DNA from: Ramlibacter terrae
GTDB taxonomy: Bacteria > Pseudomonadota > Gammaproteobacteria > Burkholderiales > Burkholderiaceae_C
Assembly: GCA_013127575.1 (NCBI GenBank)
Contig: CP053418.1
Location: 372,001-436,000 of the forward strand
Length of the DNA stretch: 64,000 nt
Reading direction: 5' to 3'
The position numbers were made by a program, and so were the translations under genes. The notes under the pieces are model-generated. The model worked only from the letters and a program-made list of their open reading frames with translations. It was not told the DNA's origin and made no database searches. Positions 29,565-41,267 of the stretch are shown here, piece after piece; the first letter of the stretch is position 1; every line of letters begins with the position of its first letter.

Positions 29565-30643
29565 ATGCAGCTCGCGCCCGCCCAACTCACCCAGCACCTG
29601 CAGCGCGGGCTGCGGCCGCTGTACACGCTGCATGGCGACGAGCCGCTGCTGGTGCAGGAGACGGCGGACGCGATCCGCGCCGCCGCGCGCGAGCAGGGCT
29701 ACACCGAGCGCACCGTGCACACGGTGGCCGGCGCCCACTTCGACTGGAGTGGCGTGCTGGCCGCCGGCGGTTCGCTGAGCCTGTTCGCCGACAAGCAGAT
29801 CGTCGAGGTGCGCATCCCCTCCGGCAAGCCCGGCAAGGACGGCAGCACCGCCTTGCAGCAACTCGCCGAAAGCACCGTCGGCAACGACTCCACGCTCACG
29901 CTGGTGCTGCTGCCCAAGGTCGACTTCGCCACGAAGAAGTCGGCGTGGTTCGCCGCGCTGGAAGGCAGCGGCGTCGCCATCGAACTGCAGCCGGTCGAGC
30001 GCAACGCATTGCCGCAGTGGATCGCCCAGCGCCTCGCCCGCCGGGACCAGCGCGTGGTCGCCGGCGAGGAAGGGCAGCGCACGCTCCAGTTTTTCGCCGA
30101 CCGCGTCGAAGGCAACCTGCTCGCCGCCCACCGGGAGATCCAGAAGCTGGCGCTGCTCTATCCGGCCGGCGAACTGGCCTTCGCGCAGGTGGAAAGCGCG
30201 GTGCTCAACGTGGCTCGCTATGACGTCTTCAAGCTGTCCGAAGCCGTGCTGGCCGGCCGGGCGGCCCGCGTGCAGCGGATGCTCGACGGCCTGCAGGCCG
30301 AAGGCGAGGCCGAGGTGCTGGTGCACTACACGCTGGCCGAGGACATCCGTGCGCTCAAGCGCGTCAAGGACGCCATGGCCGCCGGCCGGCCGCTGCCGAT
30401 GGCGCTGCGCGAACAGCGCGTCTGGGGCGTCAAGGAAAAGCTGTTCGAGCGCGTGCTGCCGCGCCTGACCACCACCACGCTGGACAACCTGCTGCACGGC
30501 GCCCACGTCGTCGACGGCATCGTCAAGGGCCTGAAATCGCCCGGCTGGCCCACCAGCGGCTGGCAGGCGCTGCACCGGCTGGCGATGGAGCTCTGCCGGC
30601 CGCCGGGCCGGGGGCGGGCGCCGCGGCGCGCCCGCGGGGATAA
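29565..30643 (+). CDS. holA: DNA polymerase III subunit delta
   Basis: About 360 residues. Clamp-loader delta: LYTLHGDEPLLVQETADAIR at the start, then RNALPQWIAQRLARRDQRV and FFADRVEGNLLAAHREIQKL, and the C-terminal collar domain. As read, the frame runs without stop into proA; restoring CCTGG near 30,597 (TGCCTGGCC read TGCCGGCC) brings a TAA into frame at 30,641, eight bases before the proA ATG. That stop-codon recovery is independent support for the repair. Confidence 0.9.
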
Positions 30644-30644
30644 T
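30639..30644 (+). promoter_or_regulatory. -10-like box abutting proA start
   Basis: GATAAT, six bases (CGGGGC), then the proA ATG. The box overlaps the repaired holA stop codon TAA. Confidence 0.45.
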
Positions 30645-30650
30645 CGGGGC

Positions 30651-31929
30651 ATGAACGCCCTGAACATCGCCGAACTCATGCACTCCCCGGGCCTGCAGGC
30701 CCGGGAGGCGTCGGCGCGCATGGCGTCGGCCACGGCCGCGGAGAAAGCCGCGGCCCTGCGCCACCGGCCACGCTGCTGCGCGGCAGTATCGAGAGCCTGC
30801 AGGCGGACAACGCGAAGGACCTCGAACGCGCCACCGCCGCCGGCCTGTCGGCGCCCATGGTCGACCGCCTGCGCCTCACGCCGAAGATCATCGAGACGCT
30901 GGCCGTCGGCTGCGAGCAGCTCGCCGTGATGCCGGACATCATCGGCGAGGTGATCGGCATGAAGCAGCAGCCCAGCGGCATCCGCGTGGGCCAGATGCGC
31001 GTGCCGATCGGCGTGTTCGGCATGATCTTCGAGAGCCGGCCCAACGTGACCATCGAGGCGGCCAGCCTGTCGATCAAGAGCGGCAACGCGGCGATCCTGC
31101 GCGGCGGCTCCGAAGCGATCGAATCGAACAAGGCGCTGGCCCGCACGGTGCAGCAGGCCCTCGAGCAGGCCGGCCTGCCGGCCGAAGCCGTGCAGCTCGT
31201 GCCCACCACCGACCGCGAGGCCGTCGGCCACCTGATCGCCATGCCCGAGTACGTCGACGTGATCATCCCGCGCGGCGGCAAGGGCCTGATCGAGCGCATC
31301 AGCCGCGATGCGAAGGTGCCGGTGATCAAGCACCGGACGGCAACTGCCACGTCTACGTCGACGACCCGTGCGACCTCGCCATGGCGCTCGCCGTCACGGA
31401 CAACGCCAAGACGCAGAAATACAGCCCCTGCAACGCCAGCGAAGGCCTGCTGGTGGCGCGCGGCGTGGCCGCCGAGTTCCTGCCCCGCATCGGCGCGGTG
31501 TTCGCCGCCAAGGGCGTCGAGATGCGCTGCGACCCCGAGGCGCTCGCGATCCTGCGCGACGTCCCCGGCGCCGACCTGAAGCCCGCCACCGAGCAGGATT
31601 GGTCCGAGGAGTATCTCGCCGCCATCATCAGCATCAAGGTGGTGGCCGGTGTCGACGAAGCCATCGCCCACATCAATCGCTACTCGTCGCACCACACGGA
31701 CGCCATCCTCACGCGCGACCACGTGAACGCCCAGCGCTTCCTGCGCGAGGTCGATTCGGCCAGCGTGATGGTCAACGCCAGCACCCGCTTCGCCGACGGC
31801 TTCGAGTACGGGCTGGGCGCCGAGATCGGCATCAGCACCGACAAGTTCCACGCGCGCGGCCCGGTCGGCATCGAAGGCCTGACCTCGCTCAAGTGGATCG
31901 TGCTGGGCAACGGCGAAGTGCGTTCCTGA
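30651..31929 (+). CDS. proA: Gamma-glutamyl phosphate reductase
   Basis: About 426 residues. Makes glutamate-5-semialdehyde for proline. Conserved [33 protein letters not shown] and the catalytic cysteine in [13 protein letters not shown]; ends [20 protein letters not shown]. Frame changes near 30,765 (CACCTGGCC read CACCGGCC) and 31,334 (CACCTGGAC read CACCGGAC). The nearby transaminase gives a second route to the same semialdehyde. proB is not in the window. Confidence 0.94.
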
Positions 31930-31951
31930 TCACCGAGAACAAGAAAGCCGC

Positions 31952-33235
31952 ATGGTTCCGCACCTCATCACGGCCCTGACCGGCCCGATCAACGAACTCG
32001 AACAGCGCGTCCTCGACTCCATGCCGGCCATCGAGCGCTGGTTCCGGCTCGAGTGGATGGAGCACACGCCGCCGTTCTACACGTCGGTCGACATCCGCAA
32101 TTCGGGCTTCAAGCTCGCGCCGGTCGACACCAACCTGTTTCCGGGCGGCTGGCACCATCTCACGCCCGAGATGCTGCCGCTGGCGGTGCAGGCGGCGATG
32201 GCGGCCATCGAGAAGATCTGCCCCGAAGCCAAGAACCTCCTGATCATTCCGGAGAACCAGGCGAAGAACAACACCTTCTACCTGAGCAACGTCGCCCAGC
32301 TGCAGCGCATCTTCAACATGGCGGGCCTGAACGTGCGGGTGGGCTCGATCAACCCGGCGATCAAGAAGCCGACGCCGGTGCAGTTGCCCGGCGGCGAGAC
32401 GGTGACGCTGGAGCCCGTGATCCGCACCAAGCGGCGCCGGGGCTGAAGAACTTCGACCCCTGCACCATCCTGTTGAACAACGACCTCACGGCGGGCGCGC
32501 CGGGGATCTGGAAGACCTGCACGAGCAGTACCTGCTGCCGCCGCTGCACGCGGGCTGGTCGGTGCGGCGCAAGAGCCGGCACTTCCAGAGCTACGAAGAG
32601 GTGGCCAAGCGCTTCGGCAAGATGCTCGGCATCGACCCGTGGCTGGTCAACCCGATGTTCAACAAGTGCGGCGAGATCGACTGGCGCAGGGCACCGGCAT
32701 GGACTGCCTGCAGACCAACGTCGACGCGTTGCTGGCCAAGGTCCGCAAGAAGTACAAGGAATACGGCATCAAGGAAAAGCCGTTCGTGATCGTCAAGGCC
32801 GACAACGGCAACTACGGCATGGGCATCATGACCGTGCGCGACGTGAAGGACACGGAGGAGATCGGCCGCCGCAGCAAGGCCAAGGACCCGGCGGCGGGCC
32901 CGACCGACGTGATCATCCAGGAAGGCGTGCTGACCGCCGAGCGCGTCAACGACGCCGTCGCCGAGCCGGTGGTCTACATGATGGACCGCTACGTGGTCGG
33001 CGGCTTCTACCGCGTCCACCCGGAGCGCGGCACCGACGAAAACCTGAACGCCCCGGGGGCGGGCTTCGTGCCACTGGCTTTCTCGGAGAGTACGCGCTTA
33101 CCCCAGCCCGGCCAGAAGCCGGGCGCCAGCGCCCCGAACCGCTTCTACATGTACGGCGTGATCGGCCGGCTGGCGATGCTGGCGGCGAGCTACGAGCTGG
33201 AAGCGACTGACCCGGACGCCGAGACGTACGACTGA
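31952..33235 (+). CDS. gshA: Glutamate-cysteine ligase (proteobacterial short type)
   Basis: About 429 residues, of the GshA type found in beta-proteobacteria and Acidithiobacillus rather than the E. coli type. Marks are NSGFKLAPVDTNLFPGGWHH, IIPENQAKNNTFYLSN, FVIVKADNGNYGMGIMTVRD and NRFYMYGVIGRLAMLAASYE. First step of glutathione synthesis. Frame changes near 32,438, 32,508 and 32,686, all at CCWGG. Lies 22 bases after proA. gshB is 7 kb downstream on the same strand. Confidence 0.88.
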
Positions 33236-33356
33236 GCTTCGCGGGCGAGTTGCTGCGGTGCAACATTGTCGGTGCAAGGGACAAGCACCCGGCGCACAAT
33301 AGCCTCCCTCCAAGGCCAAGATCCCGCTACGGCGCAACGCCGGGACGGGGCAGCTC

Positions 33357-35226
33357 GTGAAGAACTCCAAATCCTCCCTCGCAGCGCTGACCGTCGGCGC
33401 CGTCGGCGTCGTCTACGGCGACATCGGCACCAGCGTCCTGTACGCCGTCAAGGAGGTCTTCGGTTCCGGGCACGTGCCGTTCACCACCGGCAACGTCTAC
33501 GGCGTCCTGTCCATCTTTTTCTGGACGCTCACCTTCATCGTCTCGCTGAAGTACGTGAGCCTGGTGCTCCGTGCCGACAACAACGGCGAAGGCGGCCTGG
33601 TGGCCATGCTGGCGCTGGCTTCGCAGGCGGTGAAGGACAAGCCGAGGCTGCAGCGCGCGCTGCTGGGCATCGGCATCTTCGGCACCTCGCTGTTCTACGG
33701 CGACGGCGTCATCACGCCGGCGATTTCGGTGCTGTCCGCCGTCGAGGGCCTCGAAGTCATCTCGCCCGCGCTGAACGACTGGGTGATACCGATCACGCTC
33801 GTCATCCTGTTCGGCCTGTTCGCGGTTCAGAAGCGCGGGACCAGCGGCATCGGCCGCTTCTTCGGGCCGGTCACGCTCGTCTGGTTCGCCGCCATCGCGA
33901 GCCTGGCGGTGCCGCACATCGCGCGCCACCCCGAGATCCTGCAAGCCCTGAGCCCGCACCATGCGCTCGGTTTCCTCTGGCGCAACCCGGGCACCACCTT
34001 CATCATCCTCGGCGCGGTGGTGCTGTGCGTCACGGGCGCGGAGGCGCTCTACGCCGACCTCGGGCACTTCGGCAAGAAGCCGATCCGGCTGGCCTGGTTC
34101 GGCGTGGTGATGCCGGCGCTCACGCTCAACTACTTCGGCCGGGGCGCGCTCCTGCTGGAGCGGCCCGAAGCGGTGAAGAACCCGTTCTACATGATGGCGC
34201 CCGACTGGGCGCTGGTGCCGCTGGTGGTGCTGGCGACGGCGGCCACGGTCATCGCTTCGCAGGCGCTGATCACCGGCGCCTTCAGCGTGACCAAGCAGGT
34301 CGTGCAGCTCGGCTACCTGCCGCGGCTGAACGTGCAGCACACGAGCGTGCGCGACACGGGCCAGATCTACATCCCGGCGGTGAACTGGGGCCTGTTCGTC
34401 GCCATCGTGCTGGCGGTCGTGATGTTCCGCTCCTCCAGCGCGCTGGCGGCGGCCTACGGCATCGCGGTCACGCTCGACATGCTGATCACGACGGTGCTGA
34501 CGTTCTTCGTGCTGCGTTACGGCTGGAACTACCCGCTGGTCTTGTGCGCGGCCGCCACCGGCGCCTTCTTCGTGGTGGACGTCGCCTTCTTCACTTCCAA
34601 CCTGCTCAAGCTCTTCGACGGCGGCTGGTTCCCGCTGATGATCGGCGGCCTGATCTTCACGCTGATGATGACGTGGAAGCGGGGCCGCGCGATCTGGCCG
34701 AGAAGCTGCGCGCCGACGCGATCGACCTGCCCAGCTTCCACGGAGGCGGTCTTCATCAGCCCGCCGACGCGCGTGGACGGGACCGCCGTGTTCCTCACCG
34801 CCGAACCGGGCACGGTGCCGAACGCGCTGCTGCACAACCTCAAGCACAACAAGGTGCTGCACGAACACAACCTGTTCGTCACCGTCAACTACCACGCCGT
34901 GCCGTGGATCGGCATGGACCGGCGCATCGAGATCGAGCCGCTCGGCCATGCGTGCTGGCAGGTGATGCTGCACTACGGATTCAAGAACGACCTGGACCTC
35001 CCCCGCGCGCTCGAGCGCATCCGCGGCCATGGCTGCGAGATGGAGGCGATGACCACCAGCTACTTCCTCTCCCGCGACGTGGTCGTCCCGACCATCGGCG
35101 GCGGCATGGCGCCCCTGGCGCGAGAAGCTGTTCGCGCAGATGCACCACAATGCAAGCGCCGCTGCCGACTTCCTGAACCTGCCGAGCAACTCGGTGGTCG
35201 AACTGGGCAGCAAGGTCGAGATCTGA
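33357..35226 (+). CDS. kup: Potassium transporter Kup
   Basis: About 622 residues: roughly twelve membrane helices ([20 protein letters not shown] is the family signature) and a C-terminal cytosolic domain ending [12 protein letters not shown]. Proton-coupled K+ uptake. GTG start; the [15 protein letters not shown] opening matches relatives. Frame changes near 34,694 (ATCCTGGCC read ATCTGGCC), 34,741 (CACCTGGAG read CACGGAG, two bases lost) and 35,113 (an extra C in GCCCTGG). The region 33,236-33,356 has CACAAT near 33,295 as a possible -10. PtsN is a known regulator of potassium transport in other proteobacteria. Confidence 0.93.
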
Positions 35227-35233
35227 GGTCGGC

Positions 35234-36084
35234 TTGAGAAGCTTCGAGGGCAAGGTAGCAGCGATCACCGGCGCGGGCTCGGGCTGGGCCGCGCGCTGGC
35301 GCTGGAGCTCGCCGGGCAGGGATGCGCTCTCGCCCTGAGCGATATCGATGCACAGGGGCTCGCGCAGACGCGCAGCCTGGCGGAAGCCGCCGGCGCGCGC
35401 TGCAGCACCGCGCAGGTCGACGTGGCCGACCGCGCCGCCGTGCTGGCGTGGGCCGATGCCTGCGTGCGCGAACATGGTCGCGTCCACCTGCTGTTCAACA
35501 ACGCCGGCGTCGCGCTCTCCGCCAGCGCCGAGGCGACCACGCCCGAAGACTTCGCCTGGATCATGGGGATCAACTTCTGGGGCGTGGTGCACGGCACGCA
35601 GGCCTTCCTGCCGCACCTGCGCGCCAGTGGCGACGGCCACGTGGTCAACATCTCCAGCGTGTTCGGGATCATCGCGATGCCGACGCAGTCGGCCTACAAC
35701 GCCAGCAAGTTCGCCGTGCGCGGCTTCACCGAGGCGCTGCGGATGGAACTCGAAATGGAGGGCGCGCCGGTCGGCGTGACCTGCGTGCACCCCGGTGGCG
35801 TCGCCACCAGCATCGTGGCCAGTCAGCGCGTGCACGCGAGCACCGAGCGCATGACGGGCATGGACCCCGCCCGCCACCGGGCGCTGTCGGAAAAGCTGAT
35901 CCACCGCACCTCGCCGCGGTCCGCCGCGCGGCAGGTGCTGCGCGGGGTGCAGCGCAATGCGCGCCGTGTCCTGGTCGGTGGCGATGCGCGCATGGCCGAC
36001 CTGCTCGCGCGCCTGCTGGGAGCGGGCTACCAGTCGGTGCTGATGGCCGGCGCGCGCCGGCTGCGCCGCGCCGGGACGCGGTGA
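35234..36084 (+). CDS. Short-chain dehydrogenase/reductase
   Basis: About 283 residues from a TTG seven bases after kup. NAD(P)-binding [18 protein letters not shown], then NNAG, NISSV and the catalytic YNASK. The frame changes near 35,284, in the glycine loop itself (GGCCTGGGC read GGCTGGGC). Ends [12 protein letters not shown]. Its stop overlaps the GTG of a flavin monooxygenase, a pairing seen in operons that oxidise alcohols to ketones and then to esters; substrate unknown. Confidence 0.85.
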
Positions 36085-37546
36085 GGCCCGACGTGCAGGA
36101 GTTCGACGTCGTGGTCGTCGGCGCCGGCCTATCGGGCATCGCCGCGGGCTATCACTTGCAGGCGGAATGCCCGACGCGCAGCTACGTGGTGCTGGAGTCG
36201 CGCGATGCGATCGGCGGCACACGGGACCTGTTCCGCTACCCCGGCGTGCGCAGCGACTCCGACATGTTCACGCTCGGCTACAGCTTCCGCCCGTGGACCA
36301 GCGACGCCGCCATCGCATCGGGTCCGGCGATCCGCGACTACGTGCGCGAGACGGCGACGCTGCACGGCATCGACCGCCACATCCGCTACGGGCATCGGGT
36401 GACGGCGGCGCACTGGGATTCGGCCGAGGCGCGCTGGAACGTCACCGTGCAGGCGCAGGGTAGCGAGCAGCAGTTCCGCTGCCGCTTCCTCTTCTTCTGC
36501 AGCGGCTACTACGACTACGCGCAGGGCCACGAGCCCGCGTTCGCCGGCCGCGAGACGTTCCAGGGCCGCATCGTCCATCCGCAGCACTGGCCGGCCGACC
36601 TTGCGTACGCCGGCCGCAAGGTGGTGGTGGTCGGCAGCGGCGCGACCGCCGTCACGCTGCTGCCCGAGATGGCGCGGCAGGCGGCGCACGTCACCATGCT
36701 GCAGCGCTCGCCGAGCTACATCATCGCGTTGCCGGCGCGCGATGCGATCGGCGGGGCGCTGCAGCGCGTGCTGCCTGCGCGGCTCGCCTACCACCTGATC
36801 CGCTGGAAGAACATCCTGCTGGCGACGGCGCTTTACCAGGTCGCCAGGCGCTGGCCGGCGTCCGCGAAGCGCCTGTTGCTGAAGGCGGCGCAGTCGCAGC
36901 TCGGCCCCGGCATCGACGCGCGCAAGCACCTGCAACCGCGCTACGACCCCGGGACCAGCGCCTGTGCATCGCGCCCGACGCTGACCTGTTCCGCGCCCTG
37001 CGTTCGGGCAAGGCGTCCATCGTCACGGACACGATCGAGCGCTTCACCCCCGGCGGCATCCGCCTCGCCTCGGGCCAGGAGCTCGAAGCCGACATCATCG
37101 TCACGGCCACGGGGCTGCAGCTGAAGATGCTCGGCGGCACGGCGCTCACCGTCGATGGTGCGCCGGTGGACCTGGCGCGCAGCGTCGCCTACAAGGGCAT
37201 GATGGTCAGCGGCGTGCCGAACCTCGCGATGGCCATGGGGTACACGAATGCATCGTGGACGCTCAAGTGCGAGCTGATCGCGCGCCAGGTCTGCCGCTTG
37301 CTGAACCACATGCAACGCAACGACCTCGACATCTGCGTGCCGGTCCATGACGACCCGGGCGCGGAGACCGAACCCGCCATCGGCCTGAGCTCAGGCTACG
37401 TGCAGCGCGCAGCCGGCGTGCTGCCTCGGCAAGGGGCCCGGCATCCGTGGCGCGTGTACCAGAACTACGTGCGCGACCTGCTCGCGCTGAAGTTTTCGCC
37501 CCTGCACGACGGCGCGATGCGTTTCGCGCGGCGAAGGAATCGCTAG
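36081..37546 (+). CDS. Flavin-containing monooxygenase, Baeyer-Villiger type fingerprint
   Basis: About 488 residues from a GTG overlapping the SDR stop. FAD motif [19 protein letters not shown], fingerprint [12 protein letters not shown] that fits F-x-G-x-x-x-H-x-x-x-W-P of type I Baeyer-Villiger enzymes, and NADPH motif [16 protein letters not shown]. Would insert oxygen next to a ketone, or oxidise a soft nucleophile. Frame change near 36,950 (CCCTGGGAC read CCCGGGAC). Convergent with azoR, overlapping it by four bases. Related enzymes act on cyclic or long-chain ketones and are often mycobacterial-like. Confidence 0.83.
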
Positions 37547-38156
37547 CTGGCGGCCTGCGCGATCGCCGGCGCCAGCTTCGCCACGAAGTCGTCCATGGTC
37601 AGTTCGCCCGGGTCCACCGCCTTGGCGCCGCCGCCGGGCACGACGGTCACGTCGGTGATGCCGATCACCTGGAGCACCAGGCGCAGGTACTGCGGCGCGA
37701 TGTCACGGTCCCGGATGGGCGAGCCCTCGCCGTAGCTGCCGCCGGAGGCGAGCAGCACCGTGGCCGTCCTGCCCGTTGCCAGCCCCGCGCCGTCGTGGCC
37801 CAGCGTCAGCCCCTTGCGCACGATGTGGTCGATCCAGGCCTTCAGCGCCGCCGGCACGTTGTAGTTGTAGACCGGCGTGGCGATGACGATGTGGTCGGCC
37901 GCGAGAACCTCGGCGACCAGCACGTCGGACAGCCGCAGGGTTTCCTGCATCCCGGGTGAATGCTGCAGGGGCGGCGTGAAGTAAGCCTGCAGCCAGGCGC
38001 CGGTCGTGAACGCGAGCGGGGTTTCCGCCAGTCGCGGAAGGCGACCGTGCCGTCCGGATGCGCGGCCTGCCAGTCGGCGACGAAACGCCGGGTCATGTGG
38101 CGCGAGATCGAGGCGTCGCCGCGGGGGCTGGTTTCGACGACGAGAAGTTGGGGCAT
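37543..38156 (-). CDS. azoR: FMN-dependent NADH-azoreductase/quinone reductase
   Basis: About 205 residues, flavodoxin-like. The start [20 protein letters not shown] binds the FMN phosphate, and [20 protein letters not shown] is the family signature. Reduces quinones and azo dyes with NADH and protects against quinone stress. Frame change near 38,030 (GACCTGGCG read GACTGGCG). Divergent from a LysR gene 98 bases away, which probably controls it. Confidence 0.87.
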
Positions 38157-38254
38157 CGTGGGTCCGGAGAAGTGGTGACCCGAATCTAGGGGCCGGTACC
38201 CCGCAGCGGAAGTGATAAAACCAAGATCGAATCCATCTGCTCCATTGATCGCTC

Positions 38255-39149
38255 ATGATCGGTAACCTCACCCTCGACCAGCTGCGCGTGCTGGTCACCA
38301 TCGCGGATTGCGGCAGCTTTTCGGCCGCCGGCCGCCGGCTGTTGCGTGCGCAGTCGGCGATCAGCCACGCGATCGCGACGCTCGAATCCGTCCGGGGCGT
38401 GGTCCTGTTCGACCGGGGCGGCCGCCGGCCCCAGCTGACCGAGGCGGGCCGCGTGCTGGTCGACCAGGCCCGGCGGGGTCTGGCCGGCGCGGCGCGCTTC
38501 GAGGCGGTGGCGGCGAACACGCGCGGCGGCCTCGAGCCGGAGCTGGCCCTCGCGATCGACCCGCTGGTGCCCACCGAGCCGCTGATCGAAAGCCTGCGCG
38601 CGCTCAGCGCCACGTTTCCCGAGCTGCCGGTGAGCTTCTCGACCGAAGGACTGGGCGGTTCGCTGCGGCGGCTGCGTGAAGGATCGGCGGCCCGGCCATC
38701 TGCGTGTTGCTGCCGGCCGTGCCGGAGGACATTGCCGCCTATCCGCTCCTGCAGGTCGGCATGCGGCCGGTGGTGGCGCCGGCGCATCCGCTCGCCGCGC
38801 TCGGACGGCCGGCGACGCCCGGCGACCTCGAACCGCACGTGCAACTGGTGCTGTCGGATCCGGTCGAGCCGGGCGGCGCGAACTACGGGCTGGCCAGCGC
38901 GCGGCTGTGGCGCTTCGTCGACCTCGGGCGCCGCCTCGACTTCCTGCTGGCCGGCTTCGGCTGGTGCCGCATGCCCGAGCACTGGTCGCGGGGGCCATCG
39001 CCGCCGGGACCTTGCAGGCCCTCGAGGTCGAGGACGACCCGACCCCGCGCGACGGCTTGACCATCCACGCGGCGCACCGGCGCGACCGTTCGCTGGGGCC
39101 GGCCGGGCGATGGCTGCTCGACGACCTCCGGCGCCGACTGGAGGCATGA
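38255..39149 (+). CDS. LysR-family transcriptional regulator (divergent from azoR)
   Basis: About 298 residues. N-terminal helix-turn-helix [36 protein letters not shown]; effector domain follows. Frame changes near 38,693 (GCCCTGGCC read GCCCGGCC) and 38,982 (CACCTGGTC read CACTGGTC). By the usual LysR logic it regulates the divergent azoR and itself from the 98-base gap. Ends [12 protein letters not shown]. Confidence 0.87.
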
Positions 39150-39192
39150 TGCCGGCTGCCCGATCTTCCGCGTCATCGCAACGTTTCGTCCC

Positions 39193-40159
39193 ATGAGCTT
39201 TCCCGCCTTCCTGCTGGCCTGGCTGCTGTTCACCGCCGGCGCCCCTGGTCCTGTTCGCGATCTTCCTCGGCCGCCGCGTCGACGCCACGCTGCGCCCGCA
39301 AGGCGAGTGGATCGAGGTGGAGGGCGAGCGCCTCCACTACCGCACGCTGGGCGAGGGGCCGCCGATCGTGCTGGTGCACGGCCTCGGGGGCAACATGCGC
39401 AACTTCGACTACCTGCCGCTGGCGGAACTGGCGCGCGACTTCCGGCTGGTGCTGCTGGACCGGCCCGGGTCCGGCCACTCGCCGCGCAGCAGCGATGCGC
39501 GGGCCGCGCTCGGCGAGCAGGCGCGCGTGGTCGCCGGCTTCCTGCGCGCGATGCGGTTCGACCGCCCGCCGCTGCTGGTCGGCCATTCGCTGGGCGGGGC
39601 CGTGTCGCTGGCCGTCGCCTTGCGCGAGCCGGACGCGGTCGCCGGCCTGGCGCTGATCGCGCCGCTCACGCACGACGTGCCGGAGCCGCCGCCCGCCTTC
39701 AAGGCTTTGGCGATCCGCAAGCCCCGGCTGCGCCGCGCCCTGGCCTACACGACGGCCATGCCGGCGTCCATCGCGCGCGGCCAGCAGGTGCTGACCTTCG
39801 TCTTCGCGCCCGAACCGCCGCCGCGCGATTTCCCCGTGCGGGGAGGCGGCTTGCTGGGGCTGCGGCCTCAGGCCTTCTACGCCACCTCCACCGACCTCAC
39901 CGCGCTGGAGCACCAGCTGGCACCGCAGGAGGCGCGCTACGGCGAGCTGCGGCTGCCGGTGCACTTGCTGTACGGCGACGGCGACCGCGTGCTGGACTGG
40001 AAGGTGCACGGCCAGGCGCTGGCCGCCAAGGTGCCGCAGGCGCGCCTGCAGGTGGTGCCCGGGGCGGGCCACATGCTGCCCGTCACCCAGCCACAGCTCA
40101 CCGCGGAATTCCTGCGTCGCGCGGCTGGGGATGCATTCTGTGCAACAGTGAGATCCTGA
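39193..40159 (+). CDS. Alpha/beta hydrolase
   Basis: About 322 residues. One N-terminal membrane helix, then the fold with the oxyanion HGLGGN, nucleophile elbow [14 protein letters not shown], acid in [10 protein letters not shown] and histidine in [11 protein letters not shown]. An extra C near 39,244 (GCCCTGG read GCCCCTGG) breaks the frame within the membrane helix. Substrate unknown; similar to membrane-anchored esterases and haloperoxidase-like hydrolases. Its stop overlaps the gshB start (TGATG). Confidence 0.8.
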
Positions 40160-41115
40160 TGAACATCCTATTCGTTGCCGATCCCCTCGAAGCCTTCAAG
40201 ATCTACAAGGACACGACGTTCTCCATGATGCGGGAGGCGCAGCGCCGCGGGCACCGCATCGCGGCCTGCGAGCCGCGCCACATCAGCTGGGTGTCCGGCG
40301 GGCTGGTCACGGCGCGCGTGCGCGAGATCACGCTCACCGGCGCGCCCGACGCGTGGTTCGAGGAAACGCGCGTGGCCGAACGGCCGCTGAAGGACTTCGA
40401 CGCCGTGCTGATGCGCAAGGACCCGCCCTTCGACAGCGAGTTCTTCTATGCCACCCACCTGCTGGAGCAGGCGGAGCGCGACGGCGCCCGCGTCTTCAAC
40501 AAGCCGGCGGCCTTGCGCGACCATCCCGAGAAGCTCGCGATCATGGAGTTCCCGCAGTTCGTCAGCCCGACGCTGGTGACGCGGCAGGCCGAGGACGTGC
40601 GGCGCTTCCACGCCGAGCACCGCGACATCATCCTGAAGCCGCTCGACGGCATGGGCGGCATGGGCATCTTCCGCGTCGGTCCCGACGCGATGAACCTCGG
40701 CTCCATCATCGAGACGCTGAACCGCGATGGCGCCACCACGATCATGGTGCAGCGCTTCGTGCCCGAGATCGTGGCCGGCGACAAGCGCGTGCTGGTGATC
40801 GGCGGCAAGCCGGTGCCCTTCACGCTCGCGCGCATCCCGCAAGGCACCGAAGTGCGCGGCAACCGGCCGCCGGCGGCAAGGGCGTGGCGCAGCCGCTCAC
40901 CGACGCCGACCGCAGGATTGCCGAGGTGATCGGGCCGAAGCTGGCGCAGCGCGGGCTGCTGCTGGTGGGGCTGGACGTGATCGGCGCCTGCCTGACCGAG
41001 ATCAACGTCACCAGCCCGACCTGCTTCCGAGGAGATCACCGAACAGACCGGCTTCGACGTGCCGGCGATGTTCGTGGATGCTCTCGAGGCGGCGGTGGCT
41101 GGCACAGGCCGCTGA
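40159..41115 (+). CDS. gshB: Glutathione synthetase
   Basis: About 319 residues. ATP-grasp enzyme adding glycine to gamma-glutamylcysteine: [49 protein letters not shown] and [20 protein letters not shown]. Frame changes near 40,864 (AACCTGGCC read AACCGGCC) and 41,030 (TTCCAGGAG read TTCCGAGGAG, an inserted base). The usual partner gshA lies 7 kb upstream. A long palindrome begins four bases after the stop. Confidence 0.92.
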
Positions 41116-41118
41116 AAG

Positions 41119-41250
41119 CGGACTGCCGGAACGCAGAGGGCGCAAAGGTTACGCAGAAATCGCAGAAGGAAACCGAAGACCTTGGAAGTCTTCTTTGACT
41201 TTTCTGCGTCCTCTGCGAATCCTTGGCGCCCTCTGCGTTCCGGCAGTCCG
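41119..41250. repeat. Long palindromic element, AACGCAGAGGGCGC family, copy 2
   Basis: The arms are perfect over 25 bases: CGGACTGCCGGAACGCAGAG then GGCGC on the left, exact complement on the right. The inner part again has ACGCAGAAATCGCAGAAGG and TTTTCTGCGTCCTCTGCG. The outer ten bases differ from copy 1 and copy 3 yet pair perfectly with each other. It lies between the convergent gshB and amidotransferase genes. Confidence 0.82.
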
Positions 41251-41267
41251 CATCCTGCAGCCTTCCG

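Noticed and set aside
29565..30929. holA-proA fusion protein
   Set aside because: The read-through disappears once a CCTGG near 30,597 is restored, which brings a TAA into frame before the proA ATG.
33327..35213. 628-codon open frame antisense to kup
   Set aside because: High-GC shadow: histidine- and arginine-rich, no motif, and the kup frame on the other strand has membrane segments and family signature.
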